Below, piece by piece: positions 13,201 through 26,200 of a DNA stretch of 64,000 nt; the stretch's first letter is position 1; each line of letters starts with the position of its first letter. Where the stretch lies: contig NC_086378.1 in assembly GCF_036588685.1 (NCBI RefSeq), positions 14,611,578 to 14,675,577 on the forward strand, read 5' to 3'. Below the pieces are notes generated by a model. The model had not been told where the DNA came from and did not search any database. It was given only the letters and a program-made list of their open reading frames with translations. Both the position numbers and the translations under genes were made by a program. The stretch is from Mytilus trossulus. Taxonomy: Eukaryota > Mollusca > Bivalvia > Mytilida > Mytilidae.

Positions 13201-16200
13201 ACGAGTCAATAATCAAAGAATTCAAGTATCCTAAATCATTCAACTCTTGTGACAGAGTTTGCATACAATTATTTAATATTTTTTTGTATTCACAGATGCC
13301 CTACTGGTTTCCGTGGTGACAAATGTGATGTTGATTACAACTTATGTACCATTACCTCCCCTTGTGTTGGTCCAAACAGTACCTGTTCCTTGAGTAATGG
13401 CGCGCCATCTTGTCAATGTGCTAGTGGTAAGGGGACATTTTATTAGAAATCACACCATTTATTATGTTAGTGCAAGAAAAAACATTTTAAATAAGCATGA
13501 AAATGATTACACATCAAGAGACTATTATGTCTGACATCATATTTATATGATTTCAAAATGTCAGATTGATTGATTGATTTTTGTTGCTTTTAAAATGTTA
13601 AAAGAAACGATATAATAATCTTTGGAAATTAACCAAACATGCAAAATTGTTCACACACTTCACCAAAATTAGCCATTTTACACATCAAATTAAAAAGAAC
13701 ACTCTTATTAAGACTCAAAGTATTCATAAGCAATGTTTAAAACACATAGGTTTATACAATTTAGTTTGGTTCACATGGTTCAGTATTTTAATTTTAAAAA
13801 AGTTGAAAAAATACTCATGATTATATTAAAGTTTTTAATGTACAGGTAGATGGGAACTTTATGATACACCTAAAGTATGACAGACAATAAATCTTTTTGT
13901 CACAAACCTTTTAAATTGTTTCTGTTTTCTTACAAACCTTTTAAATTGTTTCTGTTTTCTTACCAACCTTTTAAATTGTTTCTGTTTTCTTACAAACCTT
14001 TTAAATTGTTTCTGTTTTCTTACAAACCTTTTAAATTGTTTCTGTTTTCTTACAAACCTTTTAAATTGTTTCTGTTTTCTTACAAACCTTTTAAATTGTT
14101 TCTGTTTTCTTACAAACCTTTTAAATTGTTTCTGTTTTCTTACAAACCTTTTAAATTGTTTCTGTTTTCTTACAAACCTTTTAAATTGTTTCTGTTTTCT
14201 TACAAACCTTTTAAATTGTTTCTGTTTTCTTACAAACCTTTTAAATTGTTTCTGTTTTCTTACCAACCTTTTAAATTGTTTCTGTTTTCTTACCAACCTT
14301 TTAAATTGTTTCTGTTTTCTTACAAACCTTTTAAATTGTTTCTGTTTTCTTACAAACCTTTTAAATTGTTTCTGTTTTCTTACAAACCTTTTAAATTGTT
14401 TCTGTTTTCTTACCAACCTTTTAAATTGTTTCTGTTTTCTTACAAACCTTTTAAATTGTTTCTGTTTTCTTACAAACCTTTTAAATTGTTTCTGTTTTCT
14501 TACAAACCTTTTAAATTGTTTCTGTTTTCTTACAAACCTTTTAAATTGTTTCTGTTTTCTTACAAACCTTTTAAATTGTTTCTGTTTTCTTACAAACCTT
14601 TTAAATTGTTTCTGTTTTCTTACAAACCTTTTAAATTGTTTCTGTTTTCTTACCAACCTTTTAAATTGTTTCTGTTTTCTTACAAACCTTTTAAATTGTT
14701 TCTGTTTTCTTACAAACCTTTTAAATTGTTTCTGTTTTCTTACCAACCTTTTAAATTGTTTCTGTTTTCTTACAAACCTTTTAAATTGTTTCTGTTTTCT
14801 TACAAACCTTTCAAATTGTTTCTGTTTTCTTACATACTTGGCTATCAAATAGTTAGCTCAAATGAAGGTAAATCCAAAAATGTGCTTTAAACAAAACAAT
14901 GTATTAAGGGTTGTTTTCATTTTTTTCCCAGGATATCAAGGTGATAGTTGTAATCAGAAGACAGTAACATGTAGCCTTACTACCTGTCAGAATGGTGGTA
15001 CCTGTCAGGAATCTGGAGGTAGTGTTACCTGTATCTGTGCACCTGGCTATAATGGACAGAACTGTGCTACAAACATTAACGAGTGTGCTGGGAATCCCTG
15101 TCCCACTGCATCTACATGTATTGATGGTATTAATACATACTCATGTCAGTGCAATGATGGAAAGATTGGAGCTAATTGTGATAAAGGTAAATAGATTATA
15201 AAATCACATTTTCTAGCTTTAATTTTTTTTGGACACAAGGAACAACTTAAATTTAGGGAAGAGATAATTCATATTCAATATTAAGATGAATTCAGGTGAA
15301 GAAGCCTCTGTGGTCTGCCATACAATTAGTGATTCTCTTGTTACATTTGCAACCATTAAAGAGAACAACATATATGGGTCTAAAGATTAAAAATGATAAA
15401 AGTGCAAGGTTTGCAGTGATGAAATATAAATGCAGTCAGTGTAAAGTCTTTTCCACTAAGTCTTTGTACAACAGATTGCTGTCTCATGGAGTTTTTTTGG
15501 TTCACATTCAGATTTTCTTTTCAGATTTGAGTTATAATTTTGACATGATATTAGAGCCAGGCCTGCAGTGCGGGGATACAGAAGGAATCAGTATGAATAC
15601 TGTGTTCAGTCTTGCTACAACAAAACTGTCTGTTTCTGTGTGGGTCAGATTTACATCAACAACTCCCAAAGTCATTCTGTCTCTGTATGCCTTAGAGTGA
15701 GTATTGAATAGCATTATAACCTAAAATAAGATTAAAAACAATGTTTTATTATGTGCATTCATGTATACCTAAATAAAACAATTGATTGATTGTGGATGTT
15801 TAACACCACTTTCAGCCCTACAAGGCTCCGTGTTGAAGGCCGTACTTTAACCTATAATGGTTTACTTTTTAAATTGTTATTTGGATGGAGAGTTGTCTCA
15901 TTGGCACTCACACCACATCTTCCTATATCTATAAGCTATATCTTGATAATCATATTTGAAATGATGGAGTATTATGTTTGTAGTCAATGTAGCTGCCACA
16001 TGTATGATTCGAACTTAGAACAGTTACTGTAGATGAACTACTTAGACTAATCTACCAACAAGGTCCACATAAGACAATTGCTTAGTCTTTAACTTATTTC
16101 TTTTAGATAGAATAATAGTCGAGTAGACTTAAAGCTTGTAATTATACTCAATTTATATTGCTGTTTACATTAAAATAAATAGTTTATAAATTTCTCCAAC

Positions 16201-19200
16201 CCAGTTGTGTATAACCAATTTTCGTAGGTTTTAAACTGAGATTTAGTCTTGAATTCTTCATAAAATATTAAATGGATTGTTTTGAAATATTTTACTTAAC
16301 AGTTCCATGACAGCCACACCTGAAAAGATTTTAGAGATAGGAAGTAATGGAGTATCTGGTAGTATAAGTGGCAATACCTACAACATGCCCTACGGAACAG
16401 GAAGTAGTGTTGTTAACATACGTAATGGTATATGGCATCATATCGTAGTCACATGGAACGCCCTAAATGAAGAGAATCCAAGCAATAAGATTGGTCGTGT
16501 ATTCCTTTATGCTGACAACACATTATTAGAGAGAAGGGAAAATATTGGGACAAGCTATACTCTACCTACTTAGTAAGTTGTGTGACATTGGATAACATAG
16601 AGAGAGACAGATTTGTTTTCTCTATATAACTTTTACAGCTGAAGTATTTGAATTGATTAATATACAATAAATTTAAGTTTTTTAGTATAATTGTTGAACA
16701 TTGAATAATCTCAAGTGTTTTTTTCTAAATAAGGCAGTATAAAATTCGCTTTAAACACAGTAACAAAAGGATCTCTGTACAATAAATTTGAGGACCAATT
16801 CATTTCAATTTTTTCTGTATCTGAATAGAGAACTAATTTGTTTCTCTTTGCACATGCTCACATATAAGTTCAATATGCCTTAATGTCTCTGTTATTTTTT
16901 TCATTTCAAAGGGTTTTGTCTTTATTGCTGTGTTAAATAATCTTTTAAAATTTCAACTTGAGATCTCCAAAGGAAATTTAACATTTCATTAAACTTTATA
17001 TGAAATGAAATATGGAAATGAGTTTAAAAAAAAATGATATTTGAATAAAGAAATTAATAAAAACAAAAGAATTTTTACAGGTTAGTAATTTATACCAAAA
17101 CACATTTTGATGTTGTAAATAAATCAACAGTTATTTGAAAATTGATCTTATATCATATTTTGTTTATTCTCTTCAGTGGTTACTTAGTAGTGGGAGGTAC
17201 ATACGACACCTCAACTAAGACAGTGACAACAGCCAATGGGATCTCTGGGAAAGTTTCCCGTGTTATCCTGGCTAAAGAGGAGTTCCTGTACACCAGTACC
17301 ATCAGTTCTCTGTACACTAATGTTGACTACTTGCCAACCAGCAACCTGATTAATATGCCTATCATGTATATCATTGAGAAGGGAGCTTCGTTAATTGATT
17401 ACCAGAGTGAACTAAGTGCTGGTGTATGTAGAACAGTCACCTCATGTAACTTGGGTAGGTCTTTTGTGTATTTATGGAGGTATTTATAAAATTAAGTTAC
17501 TAACAAAGTGACATTTTTGTATGAAGTCTTGATGGTGAATCTGTTAAAACTATACCGTACTTTATATTTTGAAACTCCAGACTTTCCTTCAGTAACAGAC
17601 TATAAGTTTCTTTTATTGATTGTTTCACATATTTTATGTCTTGGCTGTATATATATAGCAGACTATATGTTTTTTTCTAATTCCTGAAGGCTGTATGGTA
17701 GCATATAATTGCTTACATCCACTTCATTTGCACTTAGTCTGTTGTTTCATTGGCAATTATACCACATATCCACATTTTTATGCCTATGATTAATCTGTAG
17801 TTTCACCTAATATAGCATGTCAAATTTATATTTTTTAGCTTCAGATTTCCCCTCAGTAAATTGTCCTGGTGACCACTCAGTGGTATCAACTGAAAGGGTC
17901 AGTTACCCTGTATGGACAGAGGCATCCTATGGCAATACAGATTCAGGAAGAATTTTCTATAACATCAGGTCTGGAGGTAAGTAAAAAAGGATCAATCATA
18001 TTCATGAAATAAGTAGGGCTTAGTTTTATCAAAGACATTTTTCAGTTGTTTATGATTGGCTTTTGTTCTTACTTAGGTGTTAACAAATTGAAAACTTATA
18101 TTTGTGGATAGAAACTTGTGAGCAATTGAAAATTAGATATTTAAACTTCAACAATTTAGGGCCATTGATATAGATTTGTTTGTAGATTTGCCAGACCAAA
18201 GGTATGTTTTTTGGGTTCATTTTTTTTCATGCATTCCAATTTTTTGTGGTCAAAAGAAAAACTGCATTTTTCACAAATATTTGATATTTTGTAACCAAAC
18301 TCTGCACACAAGCCCTTGGATAATTTATAATTCCTTCAACATTTCAAATTTTTGTTTCAACTTGACCCGTGAGACCTTCAAACATTGGTATACAATATAT
18401 TTTTAAGAATCTGCAGTACATAACTAGTAAGCATTTTTAATATTCTGGTTTGAATTTTCAATATTTTAGTGTGAATTGACACCATTTTGGTTGGAATTTC
18501 AATATTTTAGTGTGAATGTTCAATATTTAAAAAGAATATACACATAATTATCATGTATTTTGTGTGTTTTTTTTAGGTGAGTTGACATGGAAGACCTATG
18601 CAGTATCATCAGTGGGATATATGGCAGACAACAATGCAGCAGTGTGTGTATTTAGGTTCTACAATAAACGTAAGTAAACATTGTACTTGATATGGCCCTG
18701 TTAATTGATACAAATCAATCACAAAAATGGTCTCTATACTTTAAAGGGCAGAATTTTGAAATTTGATGATAATATCTGAAAGGTAACACAATGCAAACTG
18801 ACTTACTTACAAAGTTGAAATTAAACTGACAATGCCATGGTTAAGAGAAAAAATGTAACTTTCTTTTCATTGAACTGTGTGCAAGGATGTGTTAATTCAT
18901 GAGGGTCATGTCTTGACTGGACTATCTAATCATGACGGCACTGTAAATAAGTAAGACATGAGTGTGATTTATGTTTGACATTTATACAAGGCTCCTGTGC
19001 TTCAGTACTGCCCTTTAGCGCTGATAATGCCACTGACATGTTTAGTCCATTTTCAGATGGTGAGAGATGTACATTGTATGTAAAGTTTTATACTTTTTAG
19101 GAGGATCATGTCCCTCAGTTACTCCAGCTATCCCTGTTGGAGGCACAGAGAACTGTAGTCCTTTGTCAGATGGGGAGAGATGTACCATTAGTTGTAACCA

Positions 19201-22200
19201 GATAGACCACAAACTATCACAACCAGGACCATACTATTACTCTTGTAATAAATATGGCATGTTTGATATGGAGGACAGACTGGAACCATTCTCATATCCA
19301 CCATGTGCTTGTATGTATTATTGACAACATTTATCTCCCCTTACATAGTAATTTTTTTTAATTAGAGTTAAGTTAGTTAAGAAAATTATAAATTGGTTGC
19401 CCTACTTTTGATTTTTTAAAGGACTCAATCAAGGTTTGTAAAAAAAAAGTTAAAAATTGGTTTCAAGATGAATCTATGTACTATAAATTAAGAAATTATT
19501 GGGTGCAGTTATTATTGTGATTTTGTTATTTTAGACTAAAATGCTATTTTAATTTTTGCAATATTTAGAAAAATCCTGTTTAATTTACATAAAATTTTTC
19601 AAAAGGTGAATTTAAATTATTACAATTATAACCCTGGCACATTTTTTGCAATAATATTTGAATTTACAGTAGTTAGGGTTAGTGATAGAACATGGAATTG
19701 AGTTCAGACTGTTCTATAGGAAACAACAGAAAACTATGATATGATACAACTGAATATGAGCATAAGGTAAAATAGAATTCTGAAATTATTTTTCATCTTT
19801 ACTCAAGGCTATATGCTTTGTCAATAAAGAAATGATATATGTTGTTAGGAGGTACTAATGATTTACAATTCTGTCTTTCCAGCTGCTATTAGTCGAACAG
19901 TCAATGTCAAGCTGAAGATTGATTACGATCTGACAACATCCTGTCAGGCGTATATTGCATCTTTACAGTCGCAGATGAGGACCTCTTTTAATAGTGTCAA
20001 CGGTCAGTGGCAACAGAATTTGTGTAATGGTCCTAACTGTCAAAGTGTACCTGTATCAGTCACCTGTAAGTCCAGTACACTGGCTGAAGTAGAGGTCACC
20101 TTTAATACAGTAAAGTGAGTATGATAGAAAAAAGTGAGAAAATTTGTTATGAAATTATACACCAATTGGTCAATTCAGCAGACAACACCATTGTCAAACA
20201 TATATGTCAAAAGACAAGCAACAATAACAAAACACTTTACATAAAATCTATAGTTTGAGGAACAAAAATGAATGGAAGTCAGGAAGGATGAAGGGGACTG
20301 AGTATTCTTGTCTTAGTCTTCTGAATGTATAGTTCCTTGCTGTTAAATCTGTAACAAAAATCTCATTATTCTATATATCTAATGCCTTAGCTTAGAAATA
20401 GATACAGTTACAGGCACTTTTTGGTTATAGTTGTTGTTTAGTCAGGATTAATTGGGAAAAAAATCTTCCTTTGTATGACATTTAATATTCCAATGTTGTT
20501 ACAATTGCAGACTGAAAAAAATACAATGCACAGAAGAATCATCAACTTTTAAAATTATTCATTTAAGAGAATAAAATATACTTCCAGATTTTTGAGGAGA
20601 AATTTATATGTATTTTACATTACATTTCAGGGATCCCATTATAAACACACAGTCACAGAGTAGAAGTCCACAAGATGTTGTTGCCATTGCTGTTGTAGAT
20701 GACAAGACCATCACATATTCAGTAAGTTATAAACTTTCTAGTTAGATTATAAGAATCAAGATGCTGTATATAATGATTCAGAAACTTGCACTTTGAATGT
20801 CACTTAGAAGGGATGACATCTTGCAGACATGTTAACATTGTATGCCAGTCAAATTACATCTTGGGTCATAACCATTAATTGAATTGATGATTCAAGAATA
20901 CATCTCTAAGTGAACACAAATAATGAGTGTTTTACAGGAAATACTATCACTGTAATTTAAAGCTAACAAAACTTTGAGCAAAATAAGTTTCTCTCAAATT
21001 TAATTTGTTGATGTTTTATATTATCAGGATGCTGTACCCAGGCAGTCCACTTTGGAATTAACATTGGTACCCTATTGTGTTGAAGGTCAACAAATAGTGG
21101 GTAACTTCTGTGGTAAGTAATTTAAGATATTTAGAAGGGGTGGTACTACATAAAGAAAGTCCCTTTTAGAAGTAACACTGGTACCATAGTCTACAGCAGA
21201 TAAACAGATAGTGATTTGTTTGGTCATTCACTTTTGACTACATGAAACAGTCCACACAGCTATGTAGAGGGTCAACATCTATGAAAAACAACAAAATATT
21301 ACTGCTCTAAATGAAAATCACTTTTTCACATATTTTTGAAATACTTACCTATAGGAAGAGCAGGCAATTTAAAGCTGGAACATTGTGCATATGTGGTTAC
21401 CATTAAATTTAACTTAAATTCTAAATATTGCTCATAAGCAACTTATGATAGAATTCCGGCTTTATTTTTTATATGATTTTTTTCAGTTTCCTGTGCTCCT
21501 GGTAGTTTTTATGATAGAGGTACTGCCAAATGTTCACAATGTCCCATTGGTCAATATCAAAGTTTAACAGGTCAAACAGCATGTGTTAGTTGTCCATCAG
21601 GGCAAACAACATACAACACTGGAACACAGGCAGATACATTATGTTTCCGTAAGTGTAATAATGATATTTACTTCTATAGTGTGAAAAGCGTTTGTTATGT
21701 TAATTAGTTAGGAACATGAATGTCCTCCATGTGGAGGGGGCATGTAGTTATACCCTTATCCCTTGTAGGTATGTAGGTACACACGTACATGAACATGCAT
21801 CTGTATGTCCAAAAATTGGTTTCTGTTCTCTAACTTAAGGGCATACGATACAGTTACAGGGGAGGTAATGACGTTGCTAACGTGAAATGTTATTTTCGCG
21901 ATGTCAAACTGTGACATATTGGGAAAAGATGCATTTTTCGACTGATTTTTATCATTCAATCTGATTTAATTTAAAAACGAGTTCATGGACCCCTTTTTTT
22001 CAAAACAGCAATTTGTTTCATTTTGCAGAGAGATTATGTGACCCAAATTTTATAAAACTGTAAATAGAGGATTTTTTTAAATTTTGATAAACATGCAGCA
22101 AAAAATTACGTATTTTCCTCGATTCATGAGCATTTGATAAATATGAGTTATTTCTGAATAAAAAATGCAAATTTTTTTTGGACACTTATCAAGTACAGAA

Positions 22201-23168
22201 ATTACCGATTATTTAACAAAAAACAATTTGTGTTTATCTTTTATAACAAAAAAGTTATGTCTTTCATTCGAAAAAGAAATTATGGCCACAAATCTGAATT
22301 TTGAGCAAATATACAAAAGTTCGACCTCATTTTACTCAAAAAGTAGCACATGAAGGTATATTTTTTATTACATATTTGATTTAATCAGGTAAAAAATAGC
22401 ATATATGCAAATTTTCACGAACTTGTAAATACAGGATCAAAACTGTATCGTATGCCCTTAAGGTTACCTCAACCAAGTGTTATGTAACTATTCTCAATGT
22501 GTATTACCACAAAACACAGATCCTAATTGAATTTAATGGTGTCATTTGTTCTGTTATGCCTCTTTACAAATGGTAAAATTGCTGACTTTTTGTTACCTTT
22601 CACTAACTTTAATCAGCCTCAACCAAATGTTATGAAACTTGTACACAATGCTTATTACCACAAAACACAGATCAAGTTTGAATTTGGGTGACATCACTTT
22701 TTCTGTTATGCCTCTTTACAAATTGTAAAATTGCTGACTTTTTATCTTGACTTAAGTTTGCCCAAATCAACATATTCCCCATAAATTTGTATAACCTATG
22801 AAAATGTCAATTTATTTACCGTGATTTTTTGGATTTTTTTTCACAGAATCTTGTACTGTTGGATGGCATTTTTCCTTATCAACTGGTGCCTGTGTTTTCT
22901 GTCCAATTGGATTTTATCAACCATCACCTGGATCGTTCCATTGTCTAGGGTGTGATGCAGGTCTCACCACTGCTGTACCTGGTTCCTCACTAGCAGGAGA
23001 CTGCCTTGGTAAGTTTTACATGTTTAATAGGTCATGATCATTTCTGACAGTTCTGTTAAGATTTTATATCTCAGAAATTTTTAAATTGTAATGCATTGAC
23101 CATTAATAAGAGAAATGATTAGTTATGAGAATAATAAAATAATCTTGAAACTACAGATAAGTTATTCA

Positions 23169-23202
<34 letters not shown>

Positions 23203-26200
23203 AATGAATAATATTATCCCTTATACTTCTCACACCATTTCTGTAATTTTTTGAAGATTTGAAAGTCACAACATTCAAGGTAAACAATCTTATGTCAGCC
23301 ACTGTACAGCTTAAACTCCATGGCATTTCTTTTTCTGTCTTGTAAAACTTTAAGAATGATTTGTCAAATTGAAATGGCAAATTCCTCAGAAATCTTTCAT
23401 GCTTTTTTTGTTTTTGAAAAACTGAAAGTTTCAAGTTGATCATAAATTCTGAATAAGTTCTTATTTAGGACATATCGGTTTCTTCTGACATCTTCATATT
23501 GCTATACTGTGTATGTTCCTGGGATACCAATTTTTAGGGCAAGAATAACTGCAAATTTGAATATTCAACAAAAAACAAATTTTCTAAGTGCTTGTATGTA
23601 GACTTTTTCCATATTATTTTTCGTCATGCTTAAAGATATTGACTTGATAATTGTTTTATAGTTTCCACCATGACAATTTGTAGATCAAGTTAGCATTTTG
23701 GCCATTTGACACAAAGACAAAATCAAGTATCTACAATGAACAAAAAACATGTTTCTTCATTTAACGAAAATTGGTAACTTCTAAAATAGCTAAATCAAAA
23801 TGTACATGGGGATGTTTTTCATTTCAGGGCTTTATAGATTCAATCTTTTTTACAATATTTAGTGAAATGTATTATGCATGAATCTGTTAACAATTTCTTT
23901 TCATTTTGTCATGTTTGTTTATAGATCCAGCCCTTATTACAACAACTGCAGACTCACTCCCAGATAGTAAGTAACATTATGGAATCATACTTGTGAAGTA
24001 TTCTTTGTGGATAGATGTCTAATTGGCCATCATACCACATCTTCTTTTTTATATTTTTTATCATTACATGTATTTAAAATTTTACACATTGCAGCCAATT
24101 GATGCAAGCAAGACAAAACTAACAAATTGCTAGTTTTGTCTTGCTTGCAATAAATGTCTCAGAATGTTAGCCATGGTGATGCAATCAGGTGTCTGAATAA
24201 TGAAACTAATTGTTAAAATTGAAGAGTAGAAGGGTCTGAAGATATATTCTAATTCATATTAATTTTGTTTTTTTAGTGCCGTAGTGACATAGTCGAAAGG
24301 GGACTTTTGTTTGCACTATGTCCATCTCTCTGTCTGTTTCTGTCCATACATCAGTCTGGCAAATTAGTTTTTCACCCTTTTTTTCATTAGGATTAAAGCC
24401 ACTCTTTGGTATTTGGTATATTATTTTATCATTACAAGTCATAGATCAAGTTTGAATTTTGTTCTGTTTTGTTGATTTTGTGCAAAACTATGGTCCTTAA
24501 ACTTAAATTCACAACACTTTTTTTCGTCATGCTTGATGATATTGATTTGATAATTGAAAAATATTTTTTTCATGACAAGTTACAGACCAAGTTAGAATTA
24601 TTTTTTTTTTGGGTCTTATGGTTTTAGGCAGAGTTATGGTCCTTGGACTTTTTCCATATTATTTTTCGTCATGCTTAAAGATATTGACTTGATAATTGTT
24701 TTATAGTTTCCACCATGACAATTTGTAGATCAAGTTAGCATTTTGTCCCAGTATAATTTAATTTTAACTGGTAGGGGACTATTGCTATGCTTGTTACATT
24801 TCAATTAATGAGAAATCATTATAATTAGAATTATAGATGATTTGCTTTCGAAGGCAAAAGTTACATAAAAAATAATAAGGAAACTTCTTCACCTTCCAGG
24901 TATAGTTTTTCATTGAATAAGTGTTTTAAATTAGAATTTAAGGACATTTGCAGGTGTGGTCAAGTAATATTAATTCCTTTGAATTAATTATTTACAGGTG
25001 TTAGCAGTAAGTTGATTATAAAGATTTAAACTTTCACTAAATGTTACTTATTTTTGAACTTTTGGTTTTCTGAATCATATCAAACTGAATCATAACTTAT
25101 AAAAATAATTTTGTAGTAAGTATTGTTTGATGTTTTGTGAAAAAAACCATTCATAGATGATTAGATGTTACCATCAAAAAGTGATGACAACATCGAACCT
25201 GCTAACTATCCTTATTTATTGGGGATATCCCCCATGAGAGGTGTTGACCTGAATTTTAAAATTCTTTATTAAATAAACTGACAACCTCAAGTCAGGCATT
25301 TAAATGAGTTAAAAGGGCATTTAAGCACACTTATACTCATTCAAATAATATATTGGTAAATTAAAAACACTTGCAACCATAAAAGAGGAGCCTAATTCCT
25401 CTTTTGCATAAAATCCCCATGAAGATTTTAAAAAAGTTGAGAGATATGGATAACATCCAATCATCTATGATTTTACTGGAGAATATGGTAGTTCAGTTTT
25501 CATACAGCAATTCAACTTGGTTGCTTTTATCGCACCACAGGTAAATTGTCACGTTTTAATTGGTTTAAAGCCGTCACCTGGTGACCCCCTATGGATTCGT
25601 AGGGGGTTAGTAAATTCTATAGGGGGTTTATGATGTCACGTCTATTGTTAATGGTGACATCATCTATTATTGTTGTTGTGTTTTATTGTTATTTTTCTAC
25701 AAAAGCAGCAGAAAAAGTGGTGCATGTTTTACATTCTTTATATGGTTCACTACGAACCCCCTAGGGACCATAGAGGGTGAATAAAATCCATATGAGACTC
25801 GGTTGGATTTTACTAACCCTCTTTGGATACGTAGGGGGTCAGAAGCGAACCATATAACTTACAGTATCATTCACCAATTATAATTTGTGCACTACTCCTA
25901 GAGGTATTGTCTTGAACAATGTGTACACTTAGTTTGAAATGACAAAATATGTACATCCATTTAAATGGGCTCGATTGTCAAATTAATGTTCATCCATTTG
26001 ACTCAAATTCTTATATTTGATTTTTAACCATGTATAAAAGACCTCTGATTATTGAATATAACTGATATAAACATCAATATCTATAGATATAAATTGAAAG
26101 TGAACTCTTACAATTGAATTTTTATAGGTCTGTTAAATTTAATATTATGGATTAAAAATATTTGTTAATCATCGTTTTAACCTGTTTAAGAATGATTTTT

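Noticed and set aside
13859..14890. Open frames of 329 (minus) and 337 (plus) codons over the 30-bp array
   Set aside because: Both arise because the 30-base unit is a multiple of three and lacks stops in one frame per strand. They encode a ten-residue repeat with no start context, and the array lies in an intron between two in-frame EGF exons.
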